Below are positions 53,659 to 64,000 of a DNA stretch of 64,000 nt, piece after piece. Below the pieces are notes generated by a model. That model had not been told where the DNA came from. It searched no databases and worked only from the letters and a program-made list of their open reading frames with translations. Source of the DNA: Elephas maximus indicus (lineage: Eukaryota > Chordata > Mammalia > Proboscidea > Elephantidae). Position numbers and translations under genes: made by a program. Each line of letters starts with the position of its first letter. Position 1 is the stretch's first letter. Where the stretch lies: the NCBI RefSeq assembly GCF_024166365.1, contig NC_064824.1:45112608-45176607 (forward strand). The letters are read 5' to 3'.

Positions 53659-54290
53659 GATTGATTACTTTCGTGTGGCCTTTCTGGCCATGGTCTTGTA
53701 ACTCCCACCCAGTTGATCAAGTGGGACTGTGTGATAGGGTAATCCAAGGGAACTGGTCAGTTTTGCCTTAAAAGAAAGCCAATTCTCGAGCAAAAGAGAG
53801 GAGCCCAGCACCACCAAGGAAAGAAAGTCCAGGAGGAGAGATTCAGCAGCAGGAGACAATGTGGTGGGCCTCCCAGCCCACAGAGAGAGGAAGTTGAATG
53901 CATTGGGCAGAGAGTGAGGGTCAGGGAGAGGCATGCCTGTGAGCATGGCTGGGAAGAGGCTATCCTGATGGAAGAACTGTATCGTGAGTGTTTCTTTGCG
54001 TGACTTGTAACCTGTTCCCACCCAGTGCCATTGAGTTGATTCCGAGTTATTACTTCCCTAATAAACCCCATAATCGTGAGTGTGGTCTATGAGTTCTGTA
54101 TGACATTGCAGTGATTTATCGAACCCAGTAGAGAGTGCTATGGGAGCGACGTTTCAGGACAGAATTAGTAAAGATGGTGGCGAGAGGAGGCTTGTCTGGT
54201 CTCTGCCTCATTGGAGCTAGCCTTGTGCTGTTGATCTTGATTCTCCTTCCCCCTTATGGATTCAAGGAGGTCAGACACTGCCCCCACACT
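53659..54290 (+). mobile_element. Putative solo LTR-like element
   Basis: A moderately GC-rich block in AT-rich surroundings. It opens with TGTGGCCTTTCTGGCCATGG, has a purine-rich middle, an AATAAA signal at 54060-54065 (CCCTAATAAACCCCATAATC) and a downstream GTGTGGTCTATGAGTTCTG that would fit an R-U5 arrangement. No internal retroviral genes adjoin it. The overlapping antisense open frames of 104-118 codons are probably chance. A 30-bp SINE-tail look-alike lies at 54018-54047. Alternative: an unrelated afrotherian repeat. Confidence 0.45.
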
Positions 54291-54320
54291 GTTTTAAAAC
54301 ACACACATACACATACACCT
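54291..54320 (+). repeat. (CA)n-rich tract
   Basis: ACACACACATACACATACAC. Confidence 0.9.
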
Positions 54321-54329
54321 CTTTGTAAA

Positions 54330-55610
54330 TAATCTTGACTCTTAGGTTTAGATTGTTATTTATTGTTTACATTGTGTACATTTTGTTAAATGGCTAGTTC
54401 AACATGTGCATTGCTTTCAAAGTTTTACTGATTTTATTACTAATACATTCTCATAGTTAAAATTTTTTATTCATTTCTTAGTTTTCTTTGTGATAGATAT
54501 GTGGGTGGTAAAGTTTTGGGGTGCTTTGTATGGATGTAAAATGTTTTTTTATCTTTAGAAATGAGTAATGGAGCTAGACTAGGCTTAGGACACTTGGCTA
54601 GAAATCTTTTACTTTTAAAATTATCAGTTGCTTCTACTGTCTTCTATGTGTAGGGTTGTGTAAGAGAAGACTGATAACAACTTAATGTTTTCTCATTTTA
54701 GGCAACATGTTTATTTTGTTTTTGCTGAAACCTGTAAAAAAAAAAACTTCCCCCTTTATTCTTTAAGCTCATGAGTATCACTAGGATATTTTAAGATCTT
54801 TTGCCTAAGTATCAGTAAACCCTTTATATCAGAAAATTCACATTTTCCTTCATCTCAGGGAAATTCCCAATTTCTTTTATTGCTTCCCTTTCATCTACTA
54901 GTTTTCTACCACTCAAAATCTTATTAGATTAAACCTCCTAGACTTGTCCTCTAAATTACTTTCTCTTTACCCTTTATTTCTTCATTCTTTTAGTTTGCAT
55001 CCTAGGAAAATTTATGAAAACACTCTTCTAAAATCACCTATTTTGCTGCTTACAACATTCATTTCTTTGTGTAAATTCGATAATCAGATCTTTAATTTAA
55101 AAGCAATATTTTCTGATTTCATATGTTTCACAGTTGCAAAGTTTTCCATATATTAAGTACTCTTGGCTCTGTAACTTCAGAAAATATTTGCATCTTTCTT
55201 TCTTCTGCATTGCTCTTAAGGAATGATTTTCAGGTGTCAGTCAAAATATTTATAGAGCGTTGAGTTCAGTTAAGAATACAAAGTAAGTGTGAGGTCTGGT
55301 TTAATGGACAATACTCATACTATGTAAGGCAATTACACAACAATTATAAAAAATGGTAAAAAGCTTTATAGGACCCTTTGAACTAGAAAGTTAGAGAGTT
55401 GAATAATAGAGAAAACATCCTAGGACAATTACAGATCATTAAAATTTGATCTTAGTGTGATACTATGAAGCATTTTGTAGAACCTATCTTTTTCTTTGGA
55501 TTCTACCAGAGAAAACCCAATCATAAATAGTTTCATATATATTATATAGATATTAACATATATATATAGTTTAATTCATCCACGCTATCAAATTATATGT
55601 TTCCTAAAGT
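54330..55610. other. Mostly unassigned; possible old antisense L1 at 54340-54880
   Basis: T-rich text such as GGCTAGAAATCTTTTACTTT weakly recalls antisense L1 ORF2. The remainder shows nothing. A (TA)n stretch lies near 55540-55570. Confidence 0.35.
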
Positions 55611-55612
55611 GG

Positions 55613-55790
55613 TCTAAAAGGTCAGCAATTTAAGCTCACCAGCCATTCCATGGGAGAAAGATGTGGCAGTCTGCTTCCATAAAGATTTACAGCCTTGGAA
55701 ACCCTATGGGGCATTTCTAACTCTGTCCTGTAGGGTCACTATGAGCCAGAATAGACTTGAATGCAGTGGGTTTGGCTTTGGTTTTTTTTA
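55613..55790 (+). mobile_element. AfroSINE, long form, 5'-truncated
   Basis: AAAAGGTCAGCAATTTAAGC, GAGAAAGATGTGGCAGTCTG, CTTGGAAACCCTATGGGGC and TGCAGTGGGTTTGGCTTTGG. Confidence 0.93.
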
Positions 55791-56079
55791 AGTAGTTTTT
55801 AATTTTGTGTTTTCTTAATATCTACAGTATCTGTAATATTATGTCTCCTTTCCAGTCATAATGTCTTTTATTTTTGCTCACTTTTCTTCATCAGTCTTGC
55901 TAGAGATTGGTTTATGGTATCTTTATCATTTCTACCCTTCTTTCTTTACATTTACTCTTTTTCTTGCCCCTTTGGTTGAAACACTTAGTTGATTGATTTT
56001 TAATCTTTTGTTCTTCAAATTTAATAAATGCTTTTGAGGCAGTCCCTTTATGGTCTTAACTAATTGAGCAGGTTGGGTT

Positions 56080-56420
56080 TTTTTTTTTTTTAATCAGGTT
56101 AATTAAGATATAATTTACATAAAGTAAAGTCACTTGTTTTGGCAGCTTCAGGCGTTCATTTAATCACCAACGGAGTCAATATAGAACATTTATCACCCAC
56201 AAATATTATCTTGGGCCCATATGTAGTCAAATACCCATCACAACCCCGGCCCCTGGAACCTGCTGATCTGTTTTCTGTCCCTATAGTTCAACCTTGTCCA
56301 GAATGGCATAAATGTGATCATATAATATGTCACCTTTTGATTCTGGCTTCTTTTACTTACCGTAATGTGTTTGAGATTCATCCACATCGTTAAATGAATC
56401 ATTACTTTATTATGATCAGA
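56080..56420 (-). mobile_element. Old L1M 3' relic, antisense
   Basis: AATTAAGATATAATTTACAT, CCCCTGGAACCTGCTGATC, CCAGAATGGCATAAATGTG and TGTTTGAGATTCATCCACAT follow the antisense L1M 3' order. Confidence 0.78.
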
Positions 56421-56465
56421 AGTCTAGTATGTATGAGTCTGATTCTTTGATACTTATTGAGGCTT

Positions 56466-56694
56466 ATAATCATATCTTGCATTTCTAGAGTCATTTACAG
56501 TTTACAGATTATACTCACATATTTTTTTAATCTTTACAAACATCCTGTGTGTGGATATTATTATCTGTTTTATAAATGAGGAAACAGGTTCAAAGGTTGA
56601 GGTGATTGGATGAGATACCATCTCCCGTGGGATAAGATTAGCTGAGTCCAGACTTAATCCTAGATCTTCTGATTCAGAGCCCAAATGATTTTTG
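56466..56694 (-). repeat. Inverted duplication, left arm (contains an antisense MIR)
   Basis: The reverse complement of this arm matches 58270-58515 at roughly 88-90% by eye, including text that is not MIR consensus: GGGAGATGGTATCT(C/T)ATCC, AATCACCTCAACCTTTGAAC and TATAATCTGTAAACTGTAAA. Confidence 0.88.
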
Positions 56695-56764
56695 ATAAAT
56701 GGCCTACATGTACTTGAAAGGAATTCTCTGGTTTGAGATGCAAGGTTCTACATGTAGCTGTTTA

Positions 56765-57250
56765 AAAAAGCTAGTTAATTATGTTTGTTAAGTTTCCTAT
56801 ATTCTTACTAATTTCTTTCCACTTTATCAGTTTTTGATAGGGGTATGTGTGTGTGTAAAAAGCTCCCGTTATGTTTGTAGATTTGTCGGGTCTTAGGTTA
56901 TTTTTATTTTGCTTTAATTTACATGCTTTTAAATATATCAAGGCCATATTGTTCAGTGTACTCAAGATGTTTAAATCTTGATGATTTTATACTTTTTTAA
57001 TACTTCTTTTTATTGTTTTAGTGCTTATTTGCCCTATGTTTTATTTTTCTGATGCTAATATTGCTTTACTACCTTTTTTTTTGACTGGTATTTGCCTGGA
57101 ATGTCTTTTCCATTCTTATTTAAGACTACTGAATGATTTTAGTTGTAGGTGTGTGTCATCTGAGCATCATAAAGTACGATTTGTTTTTCTAAGTCCATTA
57201 CGTTATATGGTGACTTTCATTTTTATTTTTAGTATAACTATATCTTCCTC
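56765..57250 (-). mobile_element. Old L1M ORF2 relic, antisense
   Basis: ATCAGTTTTTGATAGGGGTA, AAGCTCCCGTTATGTTTGTA, GATTTGTCGGGTCTTAGG and GGTATTTGCCTGGAATGTC are antisense ORF2 text. Confidence 0.78.
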
Positions 57251-57489
57251 ATTTCTTTCTCTTCCTACCTTATCTATAATTGCTAAGTATTTGAAACAGA
57301 GAACTCCCAGAGTATGTACTCCCAGTGCCATTTTGACTAAGAAGTCCAATAAATACAGTTTTAACATTTAGAAATTAGAATATAAATCTTTATGAAACCC
57401 ATCACCTTTGACATATATAAGATCCGTTCCACTGCTGTGTGTTATTACATGTGTGTGGTGCATCAAAACAAGAATATGAACACATTCTA

Positions 57490-57705
57490 GAGGTGTGGGC
57501 TCTGAACTCAAACTGAATGAGTTCATATTGTGGCATTGCTCTTCTTCTATGACCCAACTTTTCAAAGCCTTTGTTTCCTTATCCGTATTAATGAGGTTGT
57601 AACTATCACAGATATCTTAAAAGAATTAAATGAGGTACTATATAAAGCACTAGCATAGTACATGACTCCTAGTAAGCCCTCAATGAACGTTAACTATTAA
57701 TAGGT
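57490..57705 (+). repeat. MIR relic
   Basis: GTGTGGGCTCTGAACTCAAA, CTTTGTTTCCTTATCCGTAT, GAATTAAATGAGGTACTATA and GCATAGTACATGACTCC. Confidence 0.82.
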
Positions 57706-57851
57706 TTTTCTGGGAGTATATGATATGCACATTTAACAAGGGAGTTCACCTATAGGTGCTCTCCTAGGGGGAATGTATATAGTATAAAATTATATTTTGG
57801 ATATGTATATGTTAATTTGTTCTTTGAAATTAAATACTCTTGGGGTCGTTA

Positions 57852-58060
57852 TGAAGCGCTGGTGGTGCAATGGTTAAAGTACTCAGCTGCTAACCAAAAT
57901 GTCGGCAGTTCAAACCCACCAGCTGCCATGGGAGAAAGATGTGGCAGTCTGCTTCTGTATAAAGATTTACAGCCTTGGTAACCCTATGGGGCAGCTCTGC
58001 TCTGTCCTATAGGGTCACTATAAGTCGGAATCAGCTCAATGGCAGTGAGTTTTGGTTCCG
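57852..58060 (+). mobile_element. AfroSINE, long form
   Basis: AAGCGCTGGTGGTGCAATGG, ACCAAAATGTCGGCAGTTC, GAGAAAGATGTGGCAGTCTG and GGGTCACTATAAGTCGGAAT. A short GGTCGTT repeat at 57844-57850 and 58062-58068 fits a target duplication. Confidence 0.95.
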
Positions 58061-58269
58061 AGGTCGTTGTACTGCCCACCCTATATATTCTATACTTGAT
58101 GGGTGATTTAAGTGATCTTCAAAGGCAATTTTACTACTGGGTGTTTTCCCTTAGAGACTGACTTTAAGACTTAACACCCTCATCAGATGTGACTGTCAGT
58201 AGTTATCTCTGTAATAGTCATGTATATATTGGCATCAGGCATTGATGTTTATATAGCCATGGTTTAATA

Positions 58270-58515
58270 GAAAAGTCATTTGGGCTCCGAATCACAAGAT
58301 GTAGGATTAAGTCAGCTAATCTGTGGAGGTGAGATCTTATCCCATGGGAGATGGTATCTTATCCAATCACCTCAACCTTTGAACTTCAGTTTCCTCATTT
58401 ATAAAACAGATAATAATATCCACATCACAGGATGTTTATAAAGATTAAATGAAATAATATATGTAAGTATAATCTGTAAACTGTAAATCTCTCTAGAAAT
58501 GTAAGCTGTGATTAT
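58270..58515 (+). repeat. Inverted duplication, right arm (contains a sense MIR)
   Basis: Reverse-complement partner of 56466-56694. Both arms share edges (AAA(A/G)TCATTTGGGCTC at the inner end, TGATTAT at the outer end). The two arms differ by small indels, including AGGTGAGATC here. Confidence 0.88.
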
Positions 58516-59129
58516 CTGTCTTTGTTATAGCAGTTTTACAGAGCTCAAATGAAAAGGAGATAACAGTAAGCCTGGAAAGTTTGTTGGACCTGAAATTCAT
58601 CAGGTACTTTCTGTAGTAAAGAAAAACTGTATGAAGTGAGAGTTTTGTGAAGAATGATTCTTAGGGGATAGGAAAAAAAGGAGAGAAGTAGATATAAATT
58701 ATCTGGTTTTTGTATTTGACAGTTTACCTGCTGAAACCAGAGTCTTAGAATCCTTTGCTCTTGCAGCCACTGCATACAGTATTTAGTCCTCCGTACTTGG
58801 AAATAGAAATAAAGGAAACCTAATTTTAGTTCTGAATCAATCAATCAAGGATTTCCTTCTCTGAGCAGATAAAATTATTATATACCTTTAGTGGACTATG
58901 CTGTTTATCCTTAGCTGATAGCTTTTTTTAAATTGCAGGAAAAGTGTTCCTCACCAAAGTCTTCAATACTGTTTTTCCCCTCCGTCTTCTGACTCCAATG
59001 TAGCAGAAACTTCATGAAGTAGAATATGGTTTGTTCTTGCTAGAGCAGGGCAAAGACTAAAGTAAAATCACTGCTGGGAGCCAAGTAAAACATTAGCACA
59101 TATAGTTGTAGCTTCACTCAGCTCTTAAC
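58516..59129. other. No recognised feature
   Basis: Nothing assignable. The opposite-strand open frame at 58545-58844 lacks splice signals and family resemblance. Confidence 0.5.
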
Positions 59130-59670
59130 CCCTTTCTTTCTTAACGGTCTTCCTAACTTTCCATGTATGGTTCAAATATCAAAACAGTATGAAAAGGTAT
59201 ACGGTAAGTATCTGGCTTCCACCCCTGCCATCTATCCCCACCCATTTCCCTGCTAGTAACTGCTATTGCTAGTTTCTCGTGTATCCTTCTCCTGTTTGTT
59301 TATGCAAACATAGAAGTACCAATATAGATAGGGAAAGATGCAGATATGTTTTCTTCTCCCCCTTTCTTACACAAATAGTAGTATACTGCTTTACACATTT
59401 TTTACCAAACAATTTATCTTGGAAATTTTTTTTAATGTTAGTACATATTACTTTTTACAGCTGCATGGTATTCCATTAAGAAGATGTGCCCATGGTTTAT
59501 TTAATCAATCCTCTGTGGAGGAAAACTTGACTTGTTTTCAGTCATTTGCTGTTGCAAACACTGCTGCAGTGAATAACTTTGAACGTGTGTTGTTTTATAT
59601 ATGTGCAGGATATTTATGAGATAACTTGCCAAAAGTAGGACTACTGGGTTAAAGAATAAGTGAATTTTTA
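59130..59670 (-). mobile_element. Old L1-type 3' relic, antisense
   Basis: TTTACAGCTGCATGGTATTC, CATTTGCTGTTGCAAACAC, TGCTGCAGTGAATAACTTTG and AAAAGTAGGACTACTGGGTT. Confidence 0.65.
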
Positions 59671-59734
59671 AAAAATTTTACTTATTGTTTCAATTACCTC
59701 AAAACAACAGAAAGCTGTGGCATCGGGAATGGAG

Positions 59735-59950
59735 CCCAGTGGTGGAGTTGTGCAGATAGACCTGGATTTTATCCGAACTCCATTATTCCCTTGCCATGTG
59801 GGCAAGTCCTTTCTCTTTTCGTGGAGCCTCGACTTCCTCCTCTATAACACTTAGAGACTAGTTTGTCTCCATCTCTGTCATTTATAGGATTAGATGAGAT
59901 AATGGATGGAAATTGATAACACTGCCCATCTCTAAGGTGCTGGGATTATT
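59735..59950 (+). repeat. MIR relic
   Basis: TAGACCTGGATTTTATCCGA, CATGTGGGCAAGTCCTTTC and TAGGATTAGATGAGATAATG. Confidence 0.8.
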
Positions 59951-60009
59951 AACCTAAAAATGGCCACAGCCCTGATGTCCACATGCTAGGCTCACTTTCT
60001 TTTCTTCAA

Positions 60010-60662
60010 AAAAAAATTTTTTTAATTATTATACTATAAAATTGACATTTTCTTTCTTTTAATGTACTGTTCTATAAATTTTAACACATGCGTAGATTTG
60101 TGTGACCACCACGATCATCAGAATACAAAACAATTAGAAAAAGCGATTTTATATTAATAGATATCAACTATTAGATATCAATTAGAATTATGGTATTGGC
60201 GAAGAACATTGAATATACCATGCACTGCCAGAAGAACAAATAAATCTGTCTTGGAAGAAGTACAGTCAGAATGCTCCTTAGAAGCAAGGATGGCAAGACT
60301 TCATCTCACATACATTGAACATGTTATCGGGAAGGACCAGTCCTTGGAGAAGGACATCATGCTTGGTAAAATAGAGGATCAGAGAAAAAGAGAAAGACCT
60401 TTAATGAGATGAATTGACACAGTGGCTGCAGCAATAGGCTCAGATATAGCAAGGATTACAAGGATTGCACAGGATCCAATAGTGTTTCATTCTGTTTTAC
60501 ATACGGTTGCTGTGAGTAGGAACCAACTCGATCACATCCAGCAGCAACATTAGATATCGATAGAAAGTTGGAAGTAATTGTTCTCCATAAAGGTTGTACA
60601 CCCAGAGTGCACTCCCATGGGCAATATATGAGTGACTTTTTCTCACACCCTTGCCAAAAGAT
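60010..60662 (-). mobile_element. Old L1M 3' relic split by an RTE
   Basis: Left: ATTTTAACACATGCGTAGAT and TGTGACCACCACGATCATCA. Right: AGAGTGCACTCCCATGGGCA and TCACACCCTTGCCAAAAG. The RTE at 60180-60548 lies between them. Confidence 0.7.
60180..60548 (+). mobile_element. RTE LINE 3' fragment, sense, with target duplication
   Basis: TGGCGAAGAACATTGAATAT, GCACTGCCAGAAGAACAAAT, AGACTTCATCTCACATACAT (start of a frame containing KDQSLEKDIMLG) and GCTGTGAGTAGGAACCAACT. ATTAGATATC at 60170-60179 and 60549-60558 flanks it. Confidence 0.93.
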
Positions 60663-61132
60663 AGAGTTGATTGTTTGCTCTGTGCTTGTTGTTACAGCAC
60701 TCCTTGTGCAGAGACATAAGCAGTAGACTAGGGCAGCGGCAGCTGTCTGGCCCTTCTTCCCTTGATTAAAGTTGCTAAGCCTAAAATCTGAAGCTTAAAA
60801 AGAAAAATAAATACTAAACAGAGGCCTCATATTTTAATCACATTTTAAATCAGCTACTTTTCCCATCTGCTCCTGGAACAAATAGACAGCTTAGTTTACA
60901 GCACTCTGTCATTCTGAATAACTAAGGGATAACTGAAAGAAAGCAGAAAAAGTAGAGTGTTGACTGCAGTTGTGTGCCTTTGGGATGGTAACTGCTCTTC
61001 ACTAAGTTTTTTTACAATTCAGATGCACATATAATTTCTCTCTTCTCTTCTGCCTCCTACCCAATGTTAAAATGCTTGGAAATGAAAGAATGCTTAAAAA
61101 TCAATTACAATTTTGTTATCTATTTGTAAATT
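60663..61132. other. No recognised feature
   Basis: Nothing assignable. Confidence 0.5.
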
Positions 61133-61143
61133 CACTAAAAGAA

Positions 61144-61321
61144 CCAAAAAATAAAAAAATAAACCAAACCCAGTGCCATCAAGTCAATTCCAACTCATAG
61201 CAACCCTGTAGGACAGAGTAGAACTGTCCCGTAGAGTTTCCAAGGAGCACCTAGCCAATTCGAACTGCCGACCCTTTGATTAACAGCCTTAGCGCTGGAC
61301 CACTATGCCACCAGGGCTTCC
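61144..61321 (-). mobile_element. AfroSINE, short form, with 11-bp target duplication
   Basis: Antisense with an A-rich tail: AACCAAACCCAGTGCCATCA, ACAGAGTAGAACTGTCCCGT, ACCCTTTGATTAACAGCCTT and CACTATGCCACCAGGGCTTC. CACTAAAAGAA lies at 61133-61143 and 61322-61332. Confidence 0.96.
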
Positions 61322-61603
61322 CACTAAAAGAAAGAATAATGTTAATAGGAATGACATGAGAAAATGTGGACTGAAGTGTTTGAAACATTTTCTTTCTTTA
61401 CTGTAACTGTAAATCCGCTTATACAACTAAGTTCATAACTTTGTTTAGAATGCTCAAGTCTAGAATTGAAGTAGAATATTCTCATCCCAATACTTGGAAT
61501 AGTAGTTTTCAAGATAATTTACCAAACCAAATGCTTATGTAGTCATCTCTGATCATCTTCAAAACATATGTAACCAAAATAACATATCCTCATACCAGGT
61601 TTG

Positions 61604-61760
61604 GAAACCCTGGTTAAGTGCTACAGCTGCTAACCCAAAGGTCAGCAGTTCAAATCCACCAGCACTGGTCGGGAACTCTGTGGGGCAGTTCTGCTCAGTC
61701 CCTCCCGTAGGGTTGCTGTAAGTCAGAATCAACTCGACAGCAGTGGGTTTTGTTTTGGTG
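61604..61760 (+). mobile_element. AfroSINE, short form, with 11-bp target duplication
   Basis: GAAACCCTGGTTAAGTGCTA lacks about 13 bp of the head (the GGCGTAGTGG part). Then CAGCAGTTCAAATCCACCAG, GTAGGGTTGCTGTAAGTCAG and CGACAGCAGTGGGTTTTG. TACCAGGTTTG lies at 61593-61603 and 61761-61771. Confidence 0.95.
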
Positions 61761-61771
61761 TACCAGGTTTG

Positions 61772-63649
61772 CCAAGTACTTGCCTTAAGGTCCAATTCAG
61801 CCAGCAGGATATCATTTGTCTTACACAATCTTTCAAAATTGGATCATTACACATTAAAATACAAATTTTGGCTTTATTGAATGATCAGATATCTGACCAA
61901 AGTTTCCTATAGTGTCATATCACAGCTGTTGGTTGGTGCATGTGCTCAGATTCATTATGCTTTTATACCTGGCCACTTCACTCATATTGTCCTACTTATT
62001 CCTCAGAATGTGATATAATTTAAAGTTCTAGTAAGCTTTAACATCAGCAAGCACATATTTTGTTACCAATATTTTCAAGTTTACGTATAATCGGAAAGAT
62101 ATTTCAATAAAAAACAAAAAAAACTGCAGTTATTATGGTTAAAGTGTTGTTACAAACATGAAATCTGTCATTTGACTTGTTGGTTGGACTACATAACATA
62201 CAGCTTCTTCCCCCCTTTAATAAATGAACGTATTTTCTTACCATCTGGGAAAACTTTCATAGATTTTTATCACTTTTTGAATAATTCCTGCTTTTTTTTT
62301 ACCTGTCAGATTGATTATTCCATATGATGTCATTTGACTCTTAATATATGTATCTTCAAAAAATTTTTAGTTGCTGAAAAATGTTGCAGCAAGGTTAATC
62401 AGAGCAATGATCATACTTCTGCATTTTTCTCTCTCTGAGCTGAGGAGTTGACTTATCATATAACTTCTCATTGATTTTGATCTTCCAAACTGTTTATTTG
62501 GGTAAGCTTTAATCACTTGTCCACCCCTCACCCTACACTCTCTGTACTGAAATATATCCTGGCATAAACAAAGGTGACAATGATGGACATTGCTCTCTTT
62601 GTTATCACTGCACCAAAACTATAAAATGCATTGTCTATGAACACAGTTAATTGAGGTTTGAAACATCTGTGTTGGAGAGGAACTTACTTAATCTGGCTGT
62701 ACTCGTTTTTCAGAATCAAAATTGTTTTCTGACTTATTCTTTATTGTTACTGTTGTTTTCTAAGAATAACTGATACCTGGAAAAGGAACCTAAATGAAAT
62801 AGGAACCAAATACTTCTGGTGAATACTAGAGGCATGGAGGTTGGGAGAGAAGGTTTAGTGGGTCTTTATTATGGAAAAAATAAAGTAAAATAAACCAAGG
62901 ACTATTTAAATGCAGCTTGTAATTTTAACCGTGATACTAATGAAAATCAACAAAGGATGAATGACACTTCGATTTTCTTTTTATTTTGCAATTTCTAACA
63001 AAGTTAATAACACAATATGACATCCTCCTCATGATGTTTAACTTTCTAGCATGATTTTAAAGATTTAAAAAGTATTCAGACAGCTTTTGTTTTAGTTTTG
63101 TTTGTTTGTTCTAGTTTTGCCAAGGACTTCTCCAATCCTGGCTGATTTTCTCCTCATATTTTTAACTGGTTTGAATAACTTTATGTATGATATTTGGATC
63201 AAATATCACTTTCATTAACTTTATGAAATCTTAACTTCTTTCCAATATTGACTTTGTAGTAAATTTGCATTATATTATTTATAGCTGTAAGTAACATCGC
63301 AAAAGAACAGATACTTTAAAACATCCAATGGTTACTGACCAACAACACTTTTGTCATGATGGGTAAGGCTAGGCTCTTTGGCTCTTTATTGCTGAGCAGG
63401 GAGGAATATTTAAGTATGGGCTAATTATTGAGTGATGCATGCGTTAGTATTTTTTACTGTGAAATCTTTTGCTTGAATGTTCAAATAATAGGAACTCCTG
63501 TCTTCTCGTTAGCCTTCTGCTTATGGGAAATGTGGCCTTCTGAGTGGCACATTCTGGACCTTTTCTAACTTATTGTAAAATCTTCCCCATCATTACTTAA
63601 ACTCATCATGTACAAAGTTTTAAAGAGCGCTGTTAAAATCTGTGTGTGA
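61772..63649. other. No recognised feature
   Basis: Nearly 1.9 kb of AT-rich sequence with no gene or repeat I can support. A lineage-specific repeat not known to me remains possible. Confidence 0.45.
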
Positions 63650-64000
63650 AGCAGTAAGTGTTGGAGAGGTTATGGAGAAAATGGAACCCCGTTCATTGCT
63701 GATAGGAATATAAAATGGTGTAGCCACTATATATGGCCAGAAGAAGTGAAGGCAAGAACACAAACAGAAACCTGTACATCAGTGTTCATTGCAGCACTGT
63801 TAACAATAGCCAAACGGTGGAAAAAACCAACAGATGGATTTAAAAAAAAAAAAAAAAAGTGGTATATATGTACAATGGAATATTATGCAGCCATAAAGAG
63901 AAATGAAGTTCCAGTATATGCCACAATATGGATGAATCTTTAAAACATTAGACTGAGCAAAATAAGTCACTAAAGGACAAATACTAAAAAATCTTATTTA
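63650..64000 (+). mobile_element. L1 ORF2 C-terminal region, sense, runs off the window
   Basis: The translation includes CTSVFIAALLTIAKRW, then after an A-run WYICTMEYYAAIKRNEVP, the well-known C-terminal text of L1 ORF2p. An A-run at 63841-63858 and internal gaps (the usual text between GTGTAGCCACT and the CTGTACA region is shortened) show decay. The 3' part lies beyond the window. Confidence 0.92.

Noticed and set aside
53665..54071. Two minus-strand open frames of 104 and 118 codons
   Set aside because: They overlap in different frames within an LTR-like block. No family resemblance or signals.

Overview
This window looks like non-coding nuclear DNA of an afrotherian mammal, most likely a paenungulate (elephant, manatee or hyrax group). 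The evidence is about three dozen copies of a tRNA-derived SINE (AfroSINE type, known only from Afrotheria), together with RTE-clade LINE pieces that share the SINE's 3' end. Old L1, MIR, L2, MER5 and MER58-like relics shared by placental mammals are also present. The species is an inference; the afrotherian assignment is firm because the SINE is recognisable throughout. I found no intact protein-coding gene, no functional RNA gene and no convincing exon. The open frames present are short and fall in repeats or AT-rich sequence. The region is an intron or an intergenic gene desert.

Layout. 0-18 kb: AT-rich sequence with scattered AfroSINEs, an RTE 3' fragment (2451-2940), an old L1 3' end (3950-4942), a tRNA-Gly-headed SINE (813-1147), a MER58-like hAT relic (5672-6010), several MIR/L2 relics, a three-SINE pile-up on one target site (10.6-11.07 kb) and a perfect short hairpin (12112-12157). 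18-28 kb: an old L1 ORF2 relic split by a younger L1 3' end with intact target duplication, another old L1 3' UTR, an RTE fragment with a clear target duplication (23780-24468), two MER5 pieces, and two diverged sequence blocks present twice in swapped order (25.7-27.5 kb). 27.7-31.2 kb: a 3.4-kb antisense L1 with decayed ORF2. 31.5-40 kb: AfroSINEs, MIRs, a plus-strand L1 3' region, a U6 snRNA/L1 chimeric retrocopy (36487-36677), a plus-strand old L1 ORF2 relic and a SINE inserted inside another SINE.

40-53.5 kb is the most layered part. Old antisense L1 sequence is interrupted by a younger L1 (41.4-43.4 kb, itself hit by an AfroSINE), an LTR-like element containing a 212-bp TA-flanked inverted-repeat element, a 2.4-kb RTE with recognisable endonuclease and reverse transcriptase relics (44.9-47.35 kb), and an L1 containing a 661-bp TA-flanked inverted-repeat element with a GC-rich interior (47825-48485). 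Two more L1 3' ends follow at 50.3 and 52.9 kb. 53.6-64 kb: an LTR-like sequence with an AATAAA signal, an inverted duplication of about 240 bp (arms at 56.5 and 58.3 kb), more SINEs and MIRs, an RTE 3' piece with target duplication at 60.2 kb, and the start of a plus-strand L1 3' region running off the end.

Nothing here works together as a pathway. The biology is retrotransposition. The RTE LINE and the AfroSINEs share a 3' terminus, which suggests that the RTE machinery mobilised the SINEs. L1 machinery made the U6 chimera. The best candidates for something undescribed are the two TA-flanked inverted-repeat elements, the swapped-order duplication, and the inverted duplication. All family names were assigned by eye without a repeat library.
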